Of a DNA stretch of 64,000 nt, positions 1 through 8,999 are shown one piece after another. Below the pieces are notes generated by a model. It was given only the letters and a program-made list of their open reading frames with translations, was not told where the DNA came from and did not search any database. Location of the stretch: assembly GCF_003597675.1 (NCBI RefSeq), contig NZ_CP030827.1, forward strand, positions 1,178,001 through 1,242,000, written 5' to 3'. The DNA is from Neorhizobium sp. NCHU2750. GTDB lineage: Bacteria; Pseudomonadota; Alphaproteobacteria; Rhizobiales; Rhizobiaceae. Within the stretch, counting starts at the first letter, position 1; the number at the start of each line of letters is the position of its first letter. The translations under genes were made by a program, and so were the position numbers.

Positions 1-3000
1 CGCACGTCGCTGCGCCGCCACCATACGCTGGATTCGGTCGCCTTCCATTTCGAGGCCGTCCCGAGCGCGGTCCTGACGTCTTCCACCGTCCGGCCGATGG
101 CCCTGCCGGATCTCGCCGAAGGATCGCAGACAGGCGCCAAGGACAACGCTTCGCTGATGATCGATGCCGCGATCTATCGCGCATCCCACGAGATCGCGTT
201 GTCGCTTGTCGGCAGCAATGATCTTGTCCTGTCGATGTCCCTGCCTGGAGACAAAGCTTTCCGCGCCTTCCTGACATCCTGCCTGTTCATTCTGGAGGAT
301 GCCGGGATCGCGACGCCGGTCGACGGAGGATGGAGCATTCCGGCCGAGTTCTCCTTCCCGAGCGTCGGTGAACTGATCCAGGAAATCTACCGCGAGGATT
401 CCTCGCGTATCGCCGAGGCGGTACTGGTCAATGACGTCTATCGTGATGCCCTTGAGCAACTGTCTCTCGGTGGTGGCGATGCGGATGAGGAGAGCGATTG
501 GTCGCGCAATATCGGCGAGGCGACGCTCGATCACGTTTTGGTCCATTCGCCGCTCGGCCGTAATCGTGCCGAACGCGGCTTCACGTTGGCGGAACGCTTC
601 TGCCGCGATCATCAGGGTCATATCCGCTTCGTCGTCGAACTGGGAACCACCAGCCAGTCGATGAGCACGAGGCTCGCCGCACTCGCCGCCGAAATCGGCG
701 CGGTGCTCGTCATCGCCGAGCCGAAGGAAAATCCCCGCCGCATGCTGGAGCTGGCATTCGAGCAGAATGTCAACGTCTCGGTCGTCGAGCCGAAGGCTCT
801 CGAATCGCTGCCGCATGTCGATCTCGTCGTCGCAAGCGGCCTCAACAGCCAGTCGATGATGGCGGCAGATGATGACGTTCGTCAGGCCGTCCGTTCCATC
901 GCTGCCAAGGGTGCGGCACTGGTGTTCGCAGACCGCGCCCCGTCCGCTTTCAACGACTTCGCCTTCGGCCTTTCCGAAGACTGGTTCGCCGCAAGCCAGT
1001 CCGCCGAATTCCCGGTCGGGCAACTCGGAACGGCAGGTCAGGTCGAAACTCTTCTGGGCGAACTCGGTTTTGCCACAGCGTCGGTCGAGGAAGTCGGTAC
1101 CGACGAGGGCACGCTGATTGTCGCCGTCGCGACATCGCAGGCAAGTGAGCAGCAAGACCTGCAATCCAGGCCGGCGCAATCCGGCGCACGTCTCGTCGCC
1201 GTTGTTGAACCCGCCTCGGAACAGACCTTGGCTGCCCTGCGCCCCAATACTTCCGTGGTCCTGGCGACGCGGGCCGAAGAAGCGCTCGATTTCCTCGCCG
1301 GCGATACCGAGGCGCAGGCCTGTATCGTCTATATAGCCGACCGTGCTGCAGGGCAGGATGTGTCGGCATTGGAAATCGACCGGCTGTCGCGTTTCAAGGT
1401 GCTTGCCGAGGGCCTGACGCGCAAGGCGTCAGGCCTAGCAGGCCGTCCGCGCCTGATCATCGTCGCGCCCGGTGGCTCGCCGCTGGCCGGTGAAAAGAGC
1501 GATGCGGCCAATGGTGGCCTTTGGACATTCGCCCGCGTATTGCAGAACGAATATGATGCGATCGACATCCACCTCATCGATGCCGAAGGTGCAGAGGCGG
1601 CAGCACTTGTCGACCGGATTTCGACTGTAAAGAGCGCCAATCGCGAATGGCTGGCGGATGCTTCAGGCTTGAAGGAAATCCGCGCCGCTTCAGGCCCGTT
1701 TGCCGGCAAGGACGTGAAGACGACCGATTTCGACTCTGCGACCATCCATCAGCTGACGAGCGGTCGCGTCGACAGCATCGTCTGGCAGAGCTGCGAGCGG
1801 CAGGAGCCCGGCGAAAACGAAGTCATCATCGCCGTCGAAGCCGCGGGCCTCAACTTCCGTGACGTCATGTGGTCCATGGGCCTTCTGCCCGAGGAAGCAC
1901 TGGAAGACGGGTTTGCCGGCGCAACGATCGGCATGGAAATGGCCGGCCGCATCGAGCGCGTGGGCTCCGCCGTGACCGATCTCGTTCCCGGCGATCGCGT
2001 CATGGGCATTGGCCCGGCCGCCTTCTCGACCCATGTGAAGGTTCGCCGCGATGGCGTGACGAAGTTCCCGGATCGGATGGACTTTGCAGCCGCCGCAACG
2101 GTGCCGGTCGCCTTCCTTACGGCCTATTACGCCATGGTCCAGCTCGGCCATATCGAGCCGGGTGAGACGATCCTCATCCATGGCGCCGCAGGCGGTGTCG
2201 GTCTCGCGGCCCTGCAGATCGCCAAGCTCAAGGGCGCGACGGTCATCGCTACCGCAGGCACGGTGGAAAAGCGCCGTTTCCTCGAAGCCGTCGGCGCCGA
2301 TCATATCTTCGACAGCCGCTCGCTCGATTTCGTCGCCCGCGTTCGTGAGGTGACGAAGGGCGAGGGTGTCGATCTCGTGCTGAACTCGCTGTTCTCCGAG
2401 GCCATGGAGCGCAGTCTGGAACTGGTAAAGCCCTTCGGCCGCTTCCTCGAACTCGGCAAGCGCGACTACTATTCCGACCGCAAGATCGGCCTTCGTCCGT
2501 TCCGCCGCAATATCAGCTATTTCGGCATCGATGCCGATCAGTTGCTGGTCAACCTTCCGGCGGTCACCAAGCGGATTTTCGCCGAGATCGGCGATCTCTT
2601 CCAGCGCGGCGAACTGGCGCCTCTGCCTTACCGTTCCTTCGGCTATGACGAGATCGGCAGTGCCTTCCGGCTGATGCAGAATGCCGGACAGATCGGCAAG
2701 ATCGTCATCACCCCGCCGGTCAAGGGACGCGATCGTGTCGTGTCCGTTGCCGAGCGCAGCCTGAGCTTCGGCGCAGAGGGAACCTTCCTCGTCGCCGGCG
2801 GCATTGGTGGTTTCGGCCTCGTTGCCGCCGAGTGGCTGGTTTCCCGCGGCGCCCGCCACATCGCGCTCTGCTCGCGCCGTGGCATTGCCGACGAGGCGAC
2901 GCTGAAGGCGATCGAGAAGTGGTCGCGCCTTGGTGTTGTTGCCACGGTGCATGCCTGCGACATCACCCACGAGCAGTCGCTCTCCACCTTGCTCGCGGAA

Positions 3001-3951
3001 CTGCGCCGCCGGGCGCCGCTGCGTGGTGTCATTCACGCCGCCATGGTGCTTGACGACGCGCTGTTGTCGAACCTCACCGAGGAGCGCAACCGTCCGGTCG
3101 TCGACGTCAAGGTTCGCGGCGCCGAGCTTCTCGACAGCTTGACGCGCGAGGATGAACTCGAACTCTTCCTGATGTTCTCCTCGGCCACCACCATGCTCGG
3201 TAATCCGGGGCAGGCGAACTACGTCATCGCCAACGGCTATCTCGAAGGACTGGCGCGCGTGCGCCGTGCAGCGGGACTTCCGGCGCTTGCCGTCGGCTTC
3301 GGTGCGATTGCCGATACCGGCTTCCTCGCCCGCAATGCCGAGGTCAACGAGATCCTGTCGAAGCGCATCGGCAAGACCGCGATGAAGGCGCGCGATGCAC
3401 TGGAGCAGGTCGAACGCTATTTGGTCAGCGATACGGGAAGCATCGAAGGTGCAGCCGTGATGATCGCCGAAGTCGACTGGAACGCGGTCCGCATGCTGCC
3501 CATCGCAACGGCATCCCTGTTCGAGACGGCGATGCGCGCTGCCGGCAGCCAGCAGTCTTCCGGCGATGGCGATCGGATCGATCTGGAGGAACTTATCCGC
3601 GGCAAGACCGCCGATGAAGCCCAGGCGCTCCTGCACAAGATCGTTGCCGCCGAGATCGCAGCCATCCTGCGCGTCACCGAAGACAGCATCACGCCGGAAA
3701 AGATCCTCAAGGATGTCGGCCTCGACAGCCTGATGGCGATGGAACTCGGCATGAGCTTCCAGCAGAAGACCGGCTTTGACATTCCCTTGAGTGGTGTCGG
3801 GGAGGACACCACGGTGAGTGACGTCGTCACCCGCCTGAGGGAGAGGGTATCGAAACGCAGCGGCGGAGATGAGGAGGCTCCGCAGGACGAGGTGCTCGAC
3901 CGACTGGTCAGGAGCCACTCGACCCAGAGTGAGAAAGCAGCCGCACAGTGA
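1..3951 (+). CDS. rkpA: RkpA-like fatty acid/polyketide synthase, C-terminal part (ER-KR-ACP), cut by window start
   Basis: The frame is open from base 1, so the true start lies upstream; 1316 residues are visible. Numbered from base 1, an enoyl reductase of the medium-chain dehydrogenase type spans about 590-905, with nucleotide-binding motif HGAAGGVGLAALQIAK near 727. A ketoreductase spans about 929-1112, with VAGGIGGFG and catalytic-type Tyr1074 and Asn1078. An acyl carrier protein at about 1217-1283 carries GLDSLMAMEL, with Ser1243 as the phosphopantetheine site. Residues 1-580 contain a Rossmann-like region I cannot assign. In Sinorhizobium the multidomain RkpA makes a special acyl chain needed for K-antigen (capsular) polysaccharide; that role is inferred here from domain order and the following rkpG and rkpH. 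The stop overlaps rkpG by 4 nt, so translation is probably coupled. Confidence 0.88.
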   Translation, partial: RTSLRRHHTLDSVAFHFEAVPSAVLTSSTVRPMALPDLAEGSQTGAKDNASLMIDAAIYRASHEIALSLVGSNDLVLSMSLPGDKAFRAFLTSCLFILEDAGIATPVDGGWSIPAEFSFPSVGELIQEIYREDSSRIAEAVLVNDVYRDALEQLSLGGGDADEESDWSRNIGEATLDHVLVHSPLGRNRAERGFTLAERFCRDHQGHIRFVVELGTTSQSMSTRLAALAAEIGAVLVIAEPKENPRRMLELAFEQNVNVSVVEPKALESLPHVDLVVASGLNSQSMMAADDDVRQAVRSIAAKGAALVFADRAPSAFNDFAFGLSEDWFAASQSAEFPVGQLGTAGQVETLLGELGFATASVEEVGTDEGTLIVAVATSQASEQQDLQSRPAQSGARLVAVVEPASEQTLAALRPNTSVVLATRAEEALDFLAGDTEAQACIVYIADRAAGQDVSALEIDRLSRFKVLAEGLTRKASGLAGRPRLIIVAPGGSPLAGEKSDAANGGLWTFARVLQNEYDAIDIHLIDAEGAEAAALVDRISTVKSANREWLADASGLKEIRAASGPFAGKDVKTTDFDSATIHQLTSGRVDSIVWQSCERQEPGENEVIIAVEAAGLNFRDVMWSMGLLPEEALEDGFAGATIGMEMAGRIERVGSAVTDLVPGDRVMGIGPAAFSTHVKVRRDGVTKFPDRMDFAAAATVPVAFLTAYYAMVQLGHIEPGETILIHGAAGGVGLAALQIAKLKGATVIATAGTVEKRRFLEAVGADHIFDSRSLDFVARVREVTKGEGVDLVLNSLFSEAMERSLELVKPFGRFLELGKRDYYSDRKIGLRPFRRNISYFGIDADQLLVNLPAVTKRIFAEIGDLFQRGELAPLPYRSFGYDEIGSAFRLMQNAGQIGKIVITPPVKGRDRVVSVAERSLSFGAEGTFLVAGGIGGFGLVAAEWLVSRGARHIALCSRRGIADEATLKAIEKWSRLGVVATVHACDITHEQSLSTLLAELRRRAPLRGVIHAAMVLDDALLSNLTEERNRPVVDVKVRGAELLDSLTREDELELFLMFSSATTMLGNPGQANYVIANGYLEGLARVRRAAGLPALAVGFGAIADTGFLARNAEVNEILSKRIGKTAMKARDALEQVERYLVSDTGSIEGAAVMIAEVDWNAVRMLPIATASLFETAMRAAGSQQSSGDGDRIDLEELIRGKTADEAQALLHKIVAAEIAAILRVTEDSITPEKILKDVGLDSLMAMELGMSFQQKTGFDIPLSGVGEDTTVSDVVTRLRERVSKRSGGDEEAPQDEVLDRLVRSHSTQSEKAAAQ

Positions 3952-5375
3952 CGGACAAAGACAAGCCGCAGACCATGGCGCCTTCCGCGGGAGGCGCCAA
4001 GCGCGGCTTCCTCGATCAGATGCGGCAGACGAGCGAAACCTCGGGCCGCAATCGTGAGGCCCGATTGAACCGCCAGCCGCAGGCGCCCGTTCGCCAGGCG
4101 CCGAAATTCGACCAGTTGCCGGAGTACCAGCGGGTTCTGACACAGCGGAAGGTGGGCGAACTGATCGGCGTCGCCAATCCCTTCTACCGGTCGCATGACC
4201 AGGCGGCCGGTGCCTCGACGGTCATGGCCGGCAGGACCTTTGCCAATTTCGCATCCTACGACTATCTCGGCACCAATACCGATCCCCTGGTGACGAGCCG
4301 CGCCAAGGAAGCGATCGACCGCTACGGTATTTCCGCTTCCGCGAGCCGCCTCGTTGCCGGCGAACGTCCGGTCCATACCGAGCTCGAGGCTGCCCTTGCC
4401 GGCGTCTACGGGGTCGAGGCGGCCGTCTGTTTCGTCAGCGGCTATCTCACCAATGTCGCGGCAATCAGCACGATCATCGGCCCGCAGGATCTCGTCATCC
4501 ATGACGAGTTCATCCACAACAGCGCGCTGGCCGGCATCAAGCAGTCGGGTGCCACCCGGCGCCTGTTCCGCCATAACGATGTCGACAATCTCGAAACGGT
4601 TTTGAAGACGCTGTCCTCGGAGTTCCGCCGGGTTCTCGTCATCGTTGAGGGCGTCTATTCCATGGATGGCGATATCGCCGACCTGCCGAAGCTTGTCGAG
4701 TTGCGCAGCCGTTACGGCTTCTGGCTGATGGTCGACGAAGCCCATGCGCTCGGCGTTCTGGGCCAGACTGGCAGGGGCACATTCGAACATTTCGGCATCG
4801 ATCCGCAGGAGGTCGACCTGTGGATGGGCACCCTGTCGAAGACGACCTCAAGCTGCGGCGGCTATATCGCCGGCTCGCAGGCGCTGGCCGACATCCTCAA
4901 GGCCGAGGCCGGCGGCTTCGTCTACAGCGTCGGACTGGCCCCGGTTCTCGCCGCCGCCGCCAAGACCGGGCTCGATATTCTCCGCTCCGAACCCGAGCGC
5001 ACCGAGAAGCTGCATCGCAATGGTGCATTGTTTCTTGAAGAGGCCCGCAAGGCCGGTCTCGATACGGGCCTCAGCGTTGGTTTTTCGGTCGTGCCGGTAA
5101 TCGTCGGCGATTCCCTGCGCGCCGTGCAATTGTCGAACGAACTTCTGGAAGACGGCGTCAACGCGCTGCCGATCATCCATCCGGCGGTGCCGGAAGGCAT
5201 GGCAAGGCTGCGCTTCTTCATTACCTGCAACCATACCGACGAGCAGATCCGCCATGCGGTGGAAGCGACCGCGCGCCGGCTGAAGGCGCTTCAGGAGAAG
5301 AATTTCGGCCTCGCATCGCTCGACATGGAAAAGATGATGCAGCTTTCGCCGCTGCTTCAGACGCCGAACAGCTGA
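3948..5375 (+). CDS. rkpG: RkpG-like PLP-dependent alpha-oxoamine synthase
   Basis: 475 residues. The protein is of the 8-amino-7-oxononanoate synthase/serine palmitoyltransferase family, which condenses an acyl thioester with an amino acid using pyridoxal phosphate. Family hallmarks visible are FVSGYLTNVAAI, DEAHALGVLG and the PLP-lysine motif LSKTTSSCGGY with Lys298. About 90 residues precede the core; the first 45 are polar and rich in Gly, Arg and Gln. The gene starts with GTG overlapping the rkpA stop and sits 13 nt before rkpH, matching the rkpAGH order of Sinorhizobium. RkpG probably takes the acyl chain from the ACP of RkpA. The exact acyl and amino acid substrates cannot be read from sequence. 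Confidence 0.88.
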   Translation: MTDKDKPQTMAPSAGGAKRGFLDQMRQTSETSGRNREARLNRQPQAPVRQAPKFDQLPEYQRVLTQRKVGELIGVANPFYRSHDQAAGASTVMAGRTFANFASYDYLGTNTDPLVTSRAKEAIDRYGISASASRLVAGERPVHTELEAALAGVYGVEAAVCFVSGYLTNVAAISTIIGPQDLVIHDEFIHNSALAGIKQSGATRRLFRHNDVDNLETVLKTLSSEFRRVLVIVEGVYSMDGDIADLPKLVELRSRYGFWLMVDEAHALGVLGQTGRGTFEHFGIDPQEVDLWMGTLSKTTSSCGGYIAGSQALADILKAEAGGFVYSVGLAPVLAAAAKTGLDILRSEPERTEKLHRNGALFLEEARKAGLDTGLSVGFSVVPVIVGDSLRAVQLSNELLEDGVNALPIIHPAVPEGMARLRFFITCNHTDEQIRHAVEATARRLKALQEKNFGLASLDMEKMMQLSPLLQTPNS

Positions 5376-5388
5376 GGCGGGGGCGGCC

Positions 5389-6174
5389 ATGCATGTCGTC
5401 GTCACCGGAGGATCGAGCGGCATAGGGCTGGAAGTCGCCAGAGCCTATGCGGCGCGCGGCGCTCAGGTCTCGCTGATCGCCCGCGATCCCGTAAGGCTTG
5501 AGGCTGCCCGCCAGGCGATTGAGAGTGTTTCGTCGTCGACCGCGCATGTCTTCACCGCAAGCGCCGATACCGGCAAGGATGACGAACTCTCGTCCGCCCT
5601 TGCCGCCTGCGAAGCCGCTTTCGACCTCTGCGATATTCTCGTTGCCTCTGCCGGCGTGGTCGAGCCCGGCTGGTTTTACGCGCAGCAAGCCGATGTCTTC
5701 GACGCCCAGTGGCAGACCAATTTCTCCGGCGTCATAAATACGGTGCGGAAAGTCTATCCCGGCATGCGGGCGCGGGGCGAGGGGCGCATCATGATTGTCT
5801 CGTCTGCCGCGGCCTTCATCGGCTTGCCCGCCTATTCCGCCTATTGCGCCTCCAAGGCCGCGCTGGTCGGCTTTGCCGATGCCTTGCGGCTCGAAGCGGT
5901 CGGAACGGGCGTCTCGGTCGGCATCTGCTTCCCGCCCGATACCGATACGCCCCAGCTTCAACGCGAATTGCAGGCCCGCCCGAAAGAGGCCGAACTGTTG
6001 ATGGGACAGATCAGGCCGCGGCCGGCCGGCGAGATTGCTGCCCGCATCGTCCGTGGCATCGATCGACGCTCGGCGCGGGTCTATTTTACCGCCTCGATTG
6101 CGGCACTGGCGCTGTTCGGCCCGATCGCCAGACCCTTTATCGAAATCTGGTATCGGTTTCAGACCCGACGCTGA
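5389..6174 (+). CDS. rkpH: RkpH-like short-chain dehydrogenase/reductase
   Basis: 261 residues, a complete classical SDR. The N-terminal TGGSSGIG cofactor motif is followed by the active-site YSAYCASK (Tyr-x3-Lys) and an upstream Ser-Ser pair. The C-terminal 30 residues are hydrophobic and could tether it to the membrane. It resembles 3-ketodihydrosphingosine reductases, fitting reduction of the ketone left by the RkpG-type condensation. A purine-rich stretch GAGGCGGGGGC lies just before the ATG, 13 nt after rkpG. In Sinorhizobium this gene is followed by rkpI and rkpJ; neither is found here, so the cluster ends or is split at this point. Confidence 0.87.
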   Translation: MHVVVTGGSSGIGLEVARAYAARGAQVSLIARDPVRLEAARQAIESVSSSTAHVFTASADTGKDDELSSALAACEAAFDLCDILVASAGVVEPGWFYAQQADVFDAQWQTNFSGVINTVRKVYPGMRARGEGRIMIVSSAAAFIGLPAYSAYCASKAALVGFADALRLEAVGTGVSVGICFPPDTDTPQLQRELQARPKEAELLMGQIRPRPAGEIAARIVRGIDRRSARVYFTASIAALALFGPIARPFIEIWYRFQTRR

Positions 6175-6419
6175 CTGGCTGTTGTGTCGGCCGAAACCAG
6201 GGCAAACGACGATCTTCTTATGCGGAAGGGTTGGGTCGCGCCGGAACGGTGGTAAGAAGAATGTTCGATCGGCGGCAAGATACATATCGGGCGCTTATCG
6301 ATGGTGCGGTCTCTTAGCCTGACTATCACCGTTATGCTACCTCGTATTTTTATGAGACAGCAGTAACTAATTTATCAGCGGACGCGTTGGATCGATCCGC
6401 AGAACGCATCAAACGCCAG

Positions 6420-6662
6420 TCACAGCGGTGATTGCGGCTGCCGTTCCGTTTGGACTGTGACCTCATTTGTCAGAGACGTACTGTTTGTTCCTAATCTGAG
6501 TATCACCGCGACAACCAATAGCGGCCAAAAGGCCGATAGTATCAGCCCTTCGAGCCGATCGCGGTCGGATGCAATGCGCGAACCCCGCGCCTCCAGCACA
6601 GTCGCTGTCAAAGCCAATATTACGGTGAAAACATAAAAGGACAAAGCAATAGTGTAGGCCAA
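6420..6662 (-). CDS. small putative membrane protein, two TM segments
   Basis: 80 residues, no family recognised. It reads as a first hydrophobic helix (about 5-25), a charged loop containing SDRDRLEG, and a second hydrophobic helix (about 42-58), then a polar tail. The start is a TTG behind a GAGAG stretch, which is weak evidence. It is alone in the spacer downstream of rkpH, on the opposite strand. The helix-loop-helix composition is better than chance, but no expression signal is clear. Confidence 0.4.
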   Translation of the reverse strand: MAYTIALSFYVFTVILALTATVLEARGSRIASDRDRLEGLILSAFWPLLVVAVILRLGTNSTSLTNEVTVQTERQPQSPL

Positions 6663-7047
6663 ACTATTTCTCTCGCGCTTCGATCACAGTAGTCAATTAG
6701 ACAGCCATTGCACGTGAGACGATAGTTAATTATTTGAGATGATGAAATCTACTATTTTTAATAGATTGATTTATGACTGATGCCAAGCCGCCACTCTGGA
6801 TGAGACATTGTGCTGGGCATACCCACGACCACACGCAATGCCGATGATCGAAATCCGCGATACATTTCAGAACAACTGGCCAATGGGGCCGCAGGACCTG
6901 CCAACGATCACGTATTTACGCAGTCGCCTTTGCCTATCGCATCGTTGACGGATGATTCAAGTTTGGCAGATCGGACTCAGGCGTTAGATCGGCAGGCGCT
7001 GAACTGCATATGTTTACAATCTGCTGGTAGTTAGGGTTGGGGCTCCG

Positions 7048-7218
7048 TTAGTCGATGCGAAGCAGTTCGCAATCATCCACGCCAGAGTAATGCGCCGGAC
7101 GGGTTGCGTAGCGGCTATCCTGTGCCGCCGGCTGGGGCGGGTAATGGACTGTGTCAGCGGCCTGAGCCTGTGTGTACAGAGTGATGGCCGCTACAGCCGT
7201 TAGGTTGAATAGATTCAT
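7048..7218 (-). CDS. small putative secreted peptide (56 aa)
   Basis: A short ORF with an ATG preceded by AAGGA at 7-nt spacing. The first 20 residues form a plausible Sec signal (Asn-Leu-Phe start, hydrophobic Ala/Ile/Leu core, Ala-x-Ala at TQAQA). The mature part is about 36 residues, Pro/Tyr/Arg-rich, and ends DDCELLRID with a single Cys. No family recognised. The ribosome site and signal peptide support it; comparison with relatives would decide. Confidence 0.45.
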   Translation of the reverse strand: MNLFNLTAVAAITLYTQAQAADTVHYPPQPAAQDSRYATRPAHYSGVDDCELLRID

Positions 7219-7508
7219 GACACCAATTCCTTTGCGGAGCTAATGTAAAAAGATTGGCGTATTCTTTCAGAAAGTAAAGGCTGATCCGCAGTCATAACCG
7301 CCATGTTGTTATTGACCTATTCGTCAACGTCACGGCGTGGCGCCTGCCTCTCAAGATGCGGTTGGCACAAACGCGACGGGAGCGACCGGCGCTGTTTGAC
7401 ATGGACTTGTATCCCCACTTTGGTGATCACTTACCCTCCAAGGCCAATCGACAAGCGTCGGCTCCCGTCCGCTCAAGCTTTTGAAGGCCATAGAGGCGCA
7501 AACGTATT

Positions 7509-7712
7509 TCACCAATCGATGTACCGGTCGGCCTCATCGCTCTCACCTGCCTTCGCCTTTGCAAATGGCAAGACAGACAAAGGTGTCAGCACTATCAGGA
7601 TTACGAAAAGTGCGAGCAGATAGCCGGCGACTGCCAACGGCGCAATTACCCAAAGAGCAAGGCGGCGGGTCGAAAAACGAGCTTCAATTTGCTCAACGTT
7701 TAGCAGTGCCAT
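7509..7712 (-). CDS. small putative inner-membrane protein
   Basis: 67 residues from the ATG at 7712, chosen because GGAG lies 7 nt upstream. One long hydrophobic segment of about 27 residues (roughly 19-46) is preceded by a basic stretch ARFSTRR and followed by an acidic tail AGESDEADRYIDW. This gives one or two membrane passes with the tail outside or inside depending on topology. No family recognised. It is one of a run of minus-strand miniproteins between rkpH and katG. Confidence 0.45.
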   Translation of the reverse strand: MALLNVEQIEARFSTRRLALWVIAPLAVAGYLLALFVILIVLTPLSVLPFAKAKAGESDEADRYIDW

Positions 7713-7868
7713 TGATGTCTCCACAATTTATTAGAAGACTATCATGTTGGCGTTAGGCAAGATTTAGGAGCATATCTACAAGTTTAATCATCTTGGTGTG
7801 ATGGCTGAGAAAGCGGCGGGATACTCGACATATCAGCCCAGCAGATGATCCTCGCCCTCAATAGCTAT

Positions 7869-7882
7869 GGCCGGCGCCGGCC
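7869..7882. repeat. 14-nt perfect GC palindrome
   Basis: GGCCGGCGCCGGCC is a perfect palindrome in a gene-free spacer. It could be a folding or binding site, but palindromes of this composition arise easily in GC-rich DNA. Confidence 0.3.
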
Positions 7883-7922
7883 GGGGAGTTGTTTGCGGTT
7901 GCCTTGCCCGGGAGACGTTTAC

Positions 7923-7964
7923 ACCCTAACCTTTAAATCGGCCGTGATGCACTTGGGTTAGGGT
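7923..7964. repeat. inverted repeat, 9-bp arms, 24-nt spacer
   Basis: ACCCTAACC at 7923-7931 is repeated inverted as GGTTAGGGT at 7956-7964. It lies 26 nt beyond the stop of the minus-strand KTSC gene. No T-tract follows on either strand, so it is not a classical terminator; a weak stem-loop or protein site are both possible. Confidence 0.4.
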
Positions 7965-7989
7965 CCCCACTGGTTTACGAGATCAAACG

Positions 7990-8199
7990 TTACGTTTCTC
8001 TACGTGGGTATTTCGGGCGAATTTTTCTGAGATAGAATCGCCCTGGTGACCAAGCTCGGCTCAGTCTGTCAAAGACTTCGCGGGGCACATCCGAAAATAG
8101 GCGTACCTTACCGATGCGAAAATAGACGGCAAGCACATGATCCTGTTCGTCATATTCTACGTGATGGAGCATCGATGACTTGAGCTTCTGATAAATCAT
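7990..8199 (-). CDS. KTSC-domain miniprotein
   Basis: 69 residues matching the KTSC domain almost end to end: an N-terminal KSSML segment, a Tyr-Asp followed by strands around HVLAVYFRIGKVRLF, the DVPREVFDRL helix, and the terminal SPGRFYLRKIRPKY where the domain has a conserved Ser-x-Gly and Ile-Arg. KTSC proteins are small and found in bacteria and phages; some are fused to nucleases, but the function of the stand-alone form is unsettled. The upstream ribosome site is poor. A second KTSC gene lies at 16691-16903. Confidence 0.65.
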   Translation of the reverse strand: MIYQKLKSSMLHHVEYDEQDHVLAVYFRIGKVRLFSDVPREVFDRLSRAWSPGRFYLRKIRPKYPRRET

Positions 8200-8955
8200 G
8201 TCGCGACCGTTGAAAGGTTCAATGCTCCAAATGAGCCAATTTTGATTTATATGCGCCAGTCACCCGGCAAACTGAAATGTTTCATCGCGGCTTGGTTACG
8301 CCTTAAGGTTAAGGTGAAAGACACAGGAACGGCATTACAGCAGCGCCCGTCGTGTTGATTTTTCAACGACGCTAGCGGCAGGAAGCGATGGACACAAAAC
8401 ACAAGTAGCTGATTGGGCCGGCGGTGTGATCGAGCAAGATCGGTGGCTTTAGGGCATTGACTCCGGCCTTGAGAGGAGCTCAGCCTCCTCTTAAAATCAG
8501 GCACACGGTGAACCGCAGACTCGTCTTTTATGGCCAGGTCGCTGGGCGTAGCTGTCATAGCCATGTGCAGTATCTTGCCGTTGGCTGCTTATGACCCTTC
8601 TCGAAGGCGCAACAAAAGCGCAATGTTCGGCCCTGTTTATGCCTTAAGCCTTATGCCGAGAGGATGTGCCCGTCATACTCTGACATGGGCAGCCCTCCGT
8701 CTTGCTTTGGCAGGGATCTGGCTGCCCATGGGTGTCGTCCGCAGCTCGGGCAGTTGGCAGGCGCGATATCTTTGTGCCAGTCCAGCCTCTGTGCAATCGC
8801 CTTTGGCGATTGCACAGAACGATGTCTAGCCGCGATCCTAAGGAAACGGTGGGGCTCTCTGAGTTGCCCTTCCGCTGCACACGATCTAGAGAAATTGCAG
8901 CAAAATGGGGCGCCGATTTTCTTCTCAAAAATGGCGTAAAACGAGGAGATTGGCT
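8200..8955. other. gene-free stretch between KTSC gene and VPGPEAG protein 1
   Basis: No ORF here has a convincing start, composition or family; candidate frames overlap each other on both strands without a preferred one. The stretch holds one perfect hairpin at 8788-8818, listed separately. It may be a decayed gene. Confidence 0.5.
8788..8818. repeat. perfect 14-bp hairpin with 3-nt loop
   Basis: TCTGTGCAATCGCC at 8788-8801 pairs perfectly with GGCGATTGCACAGA at 8805-8818 around TTT. No T-run follows on either strand. The length and perfection are beyond chance for a random spacer; a structured RNA, a mobile palindrome or a protein site could explain it. Confidence 0.6.
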
Positions 8956-8985
8956 ATTGCCGGCGACTGAATAATCGCCGGCAAT
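8956..8985 (-). terminator. hairpin downstream of VPGPEAG protein 1
   Basis: A perfect 11-bp stem (ATTGCCGGCGA / TCGCCGGCAAT) with an 8-nt loop lies 14 nt after the stop of the minus-strand gene. There is no clear T-tract, so it may be a transcript-stabilising stem rather than an efficient intrinsic terminator. Confidence 0.5.
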
Positions 8986-8999
8986 GCTCGCGATCATTG

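Noticed and set aside
1690..4143. 817-residue open frame on the minus strand
   Set aside because: It lies opposite rkpA and has His/Asp/Arg-rich composition typical of an antisense shadow of GC-rich coding DNA; no domain seen.
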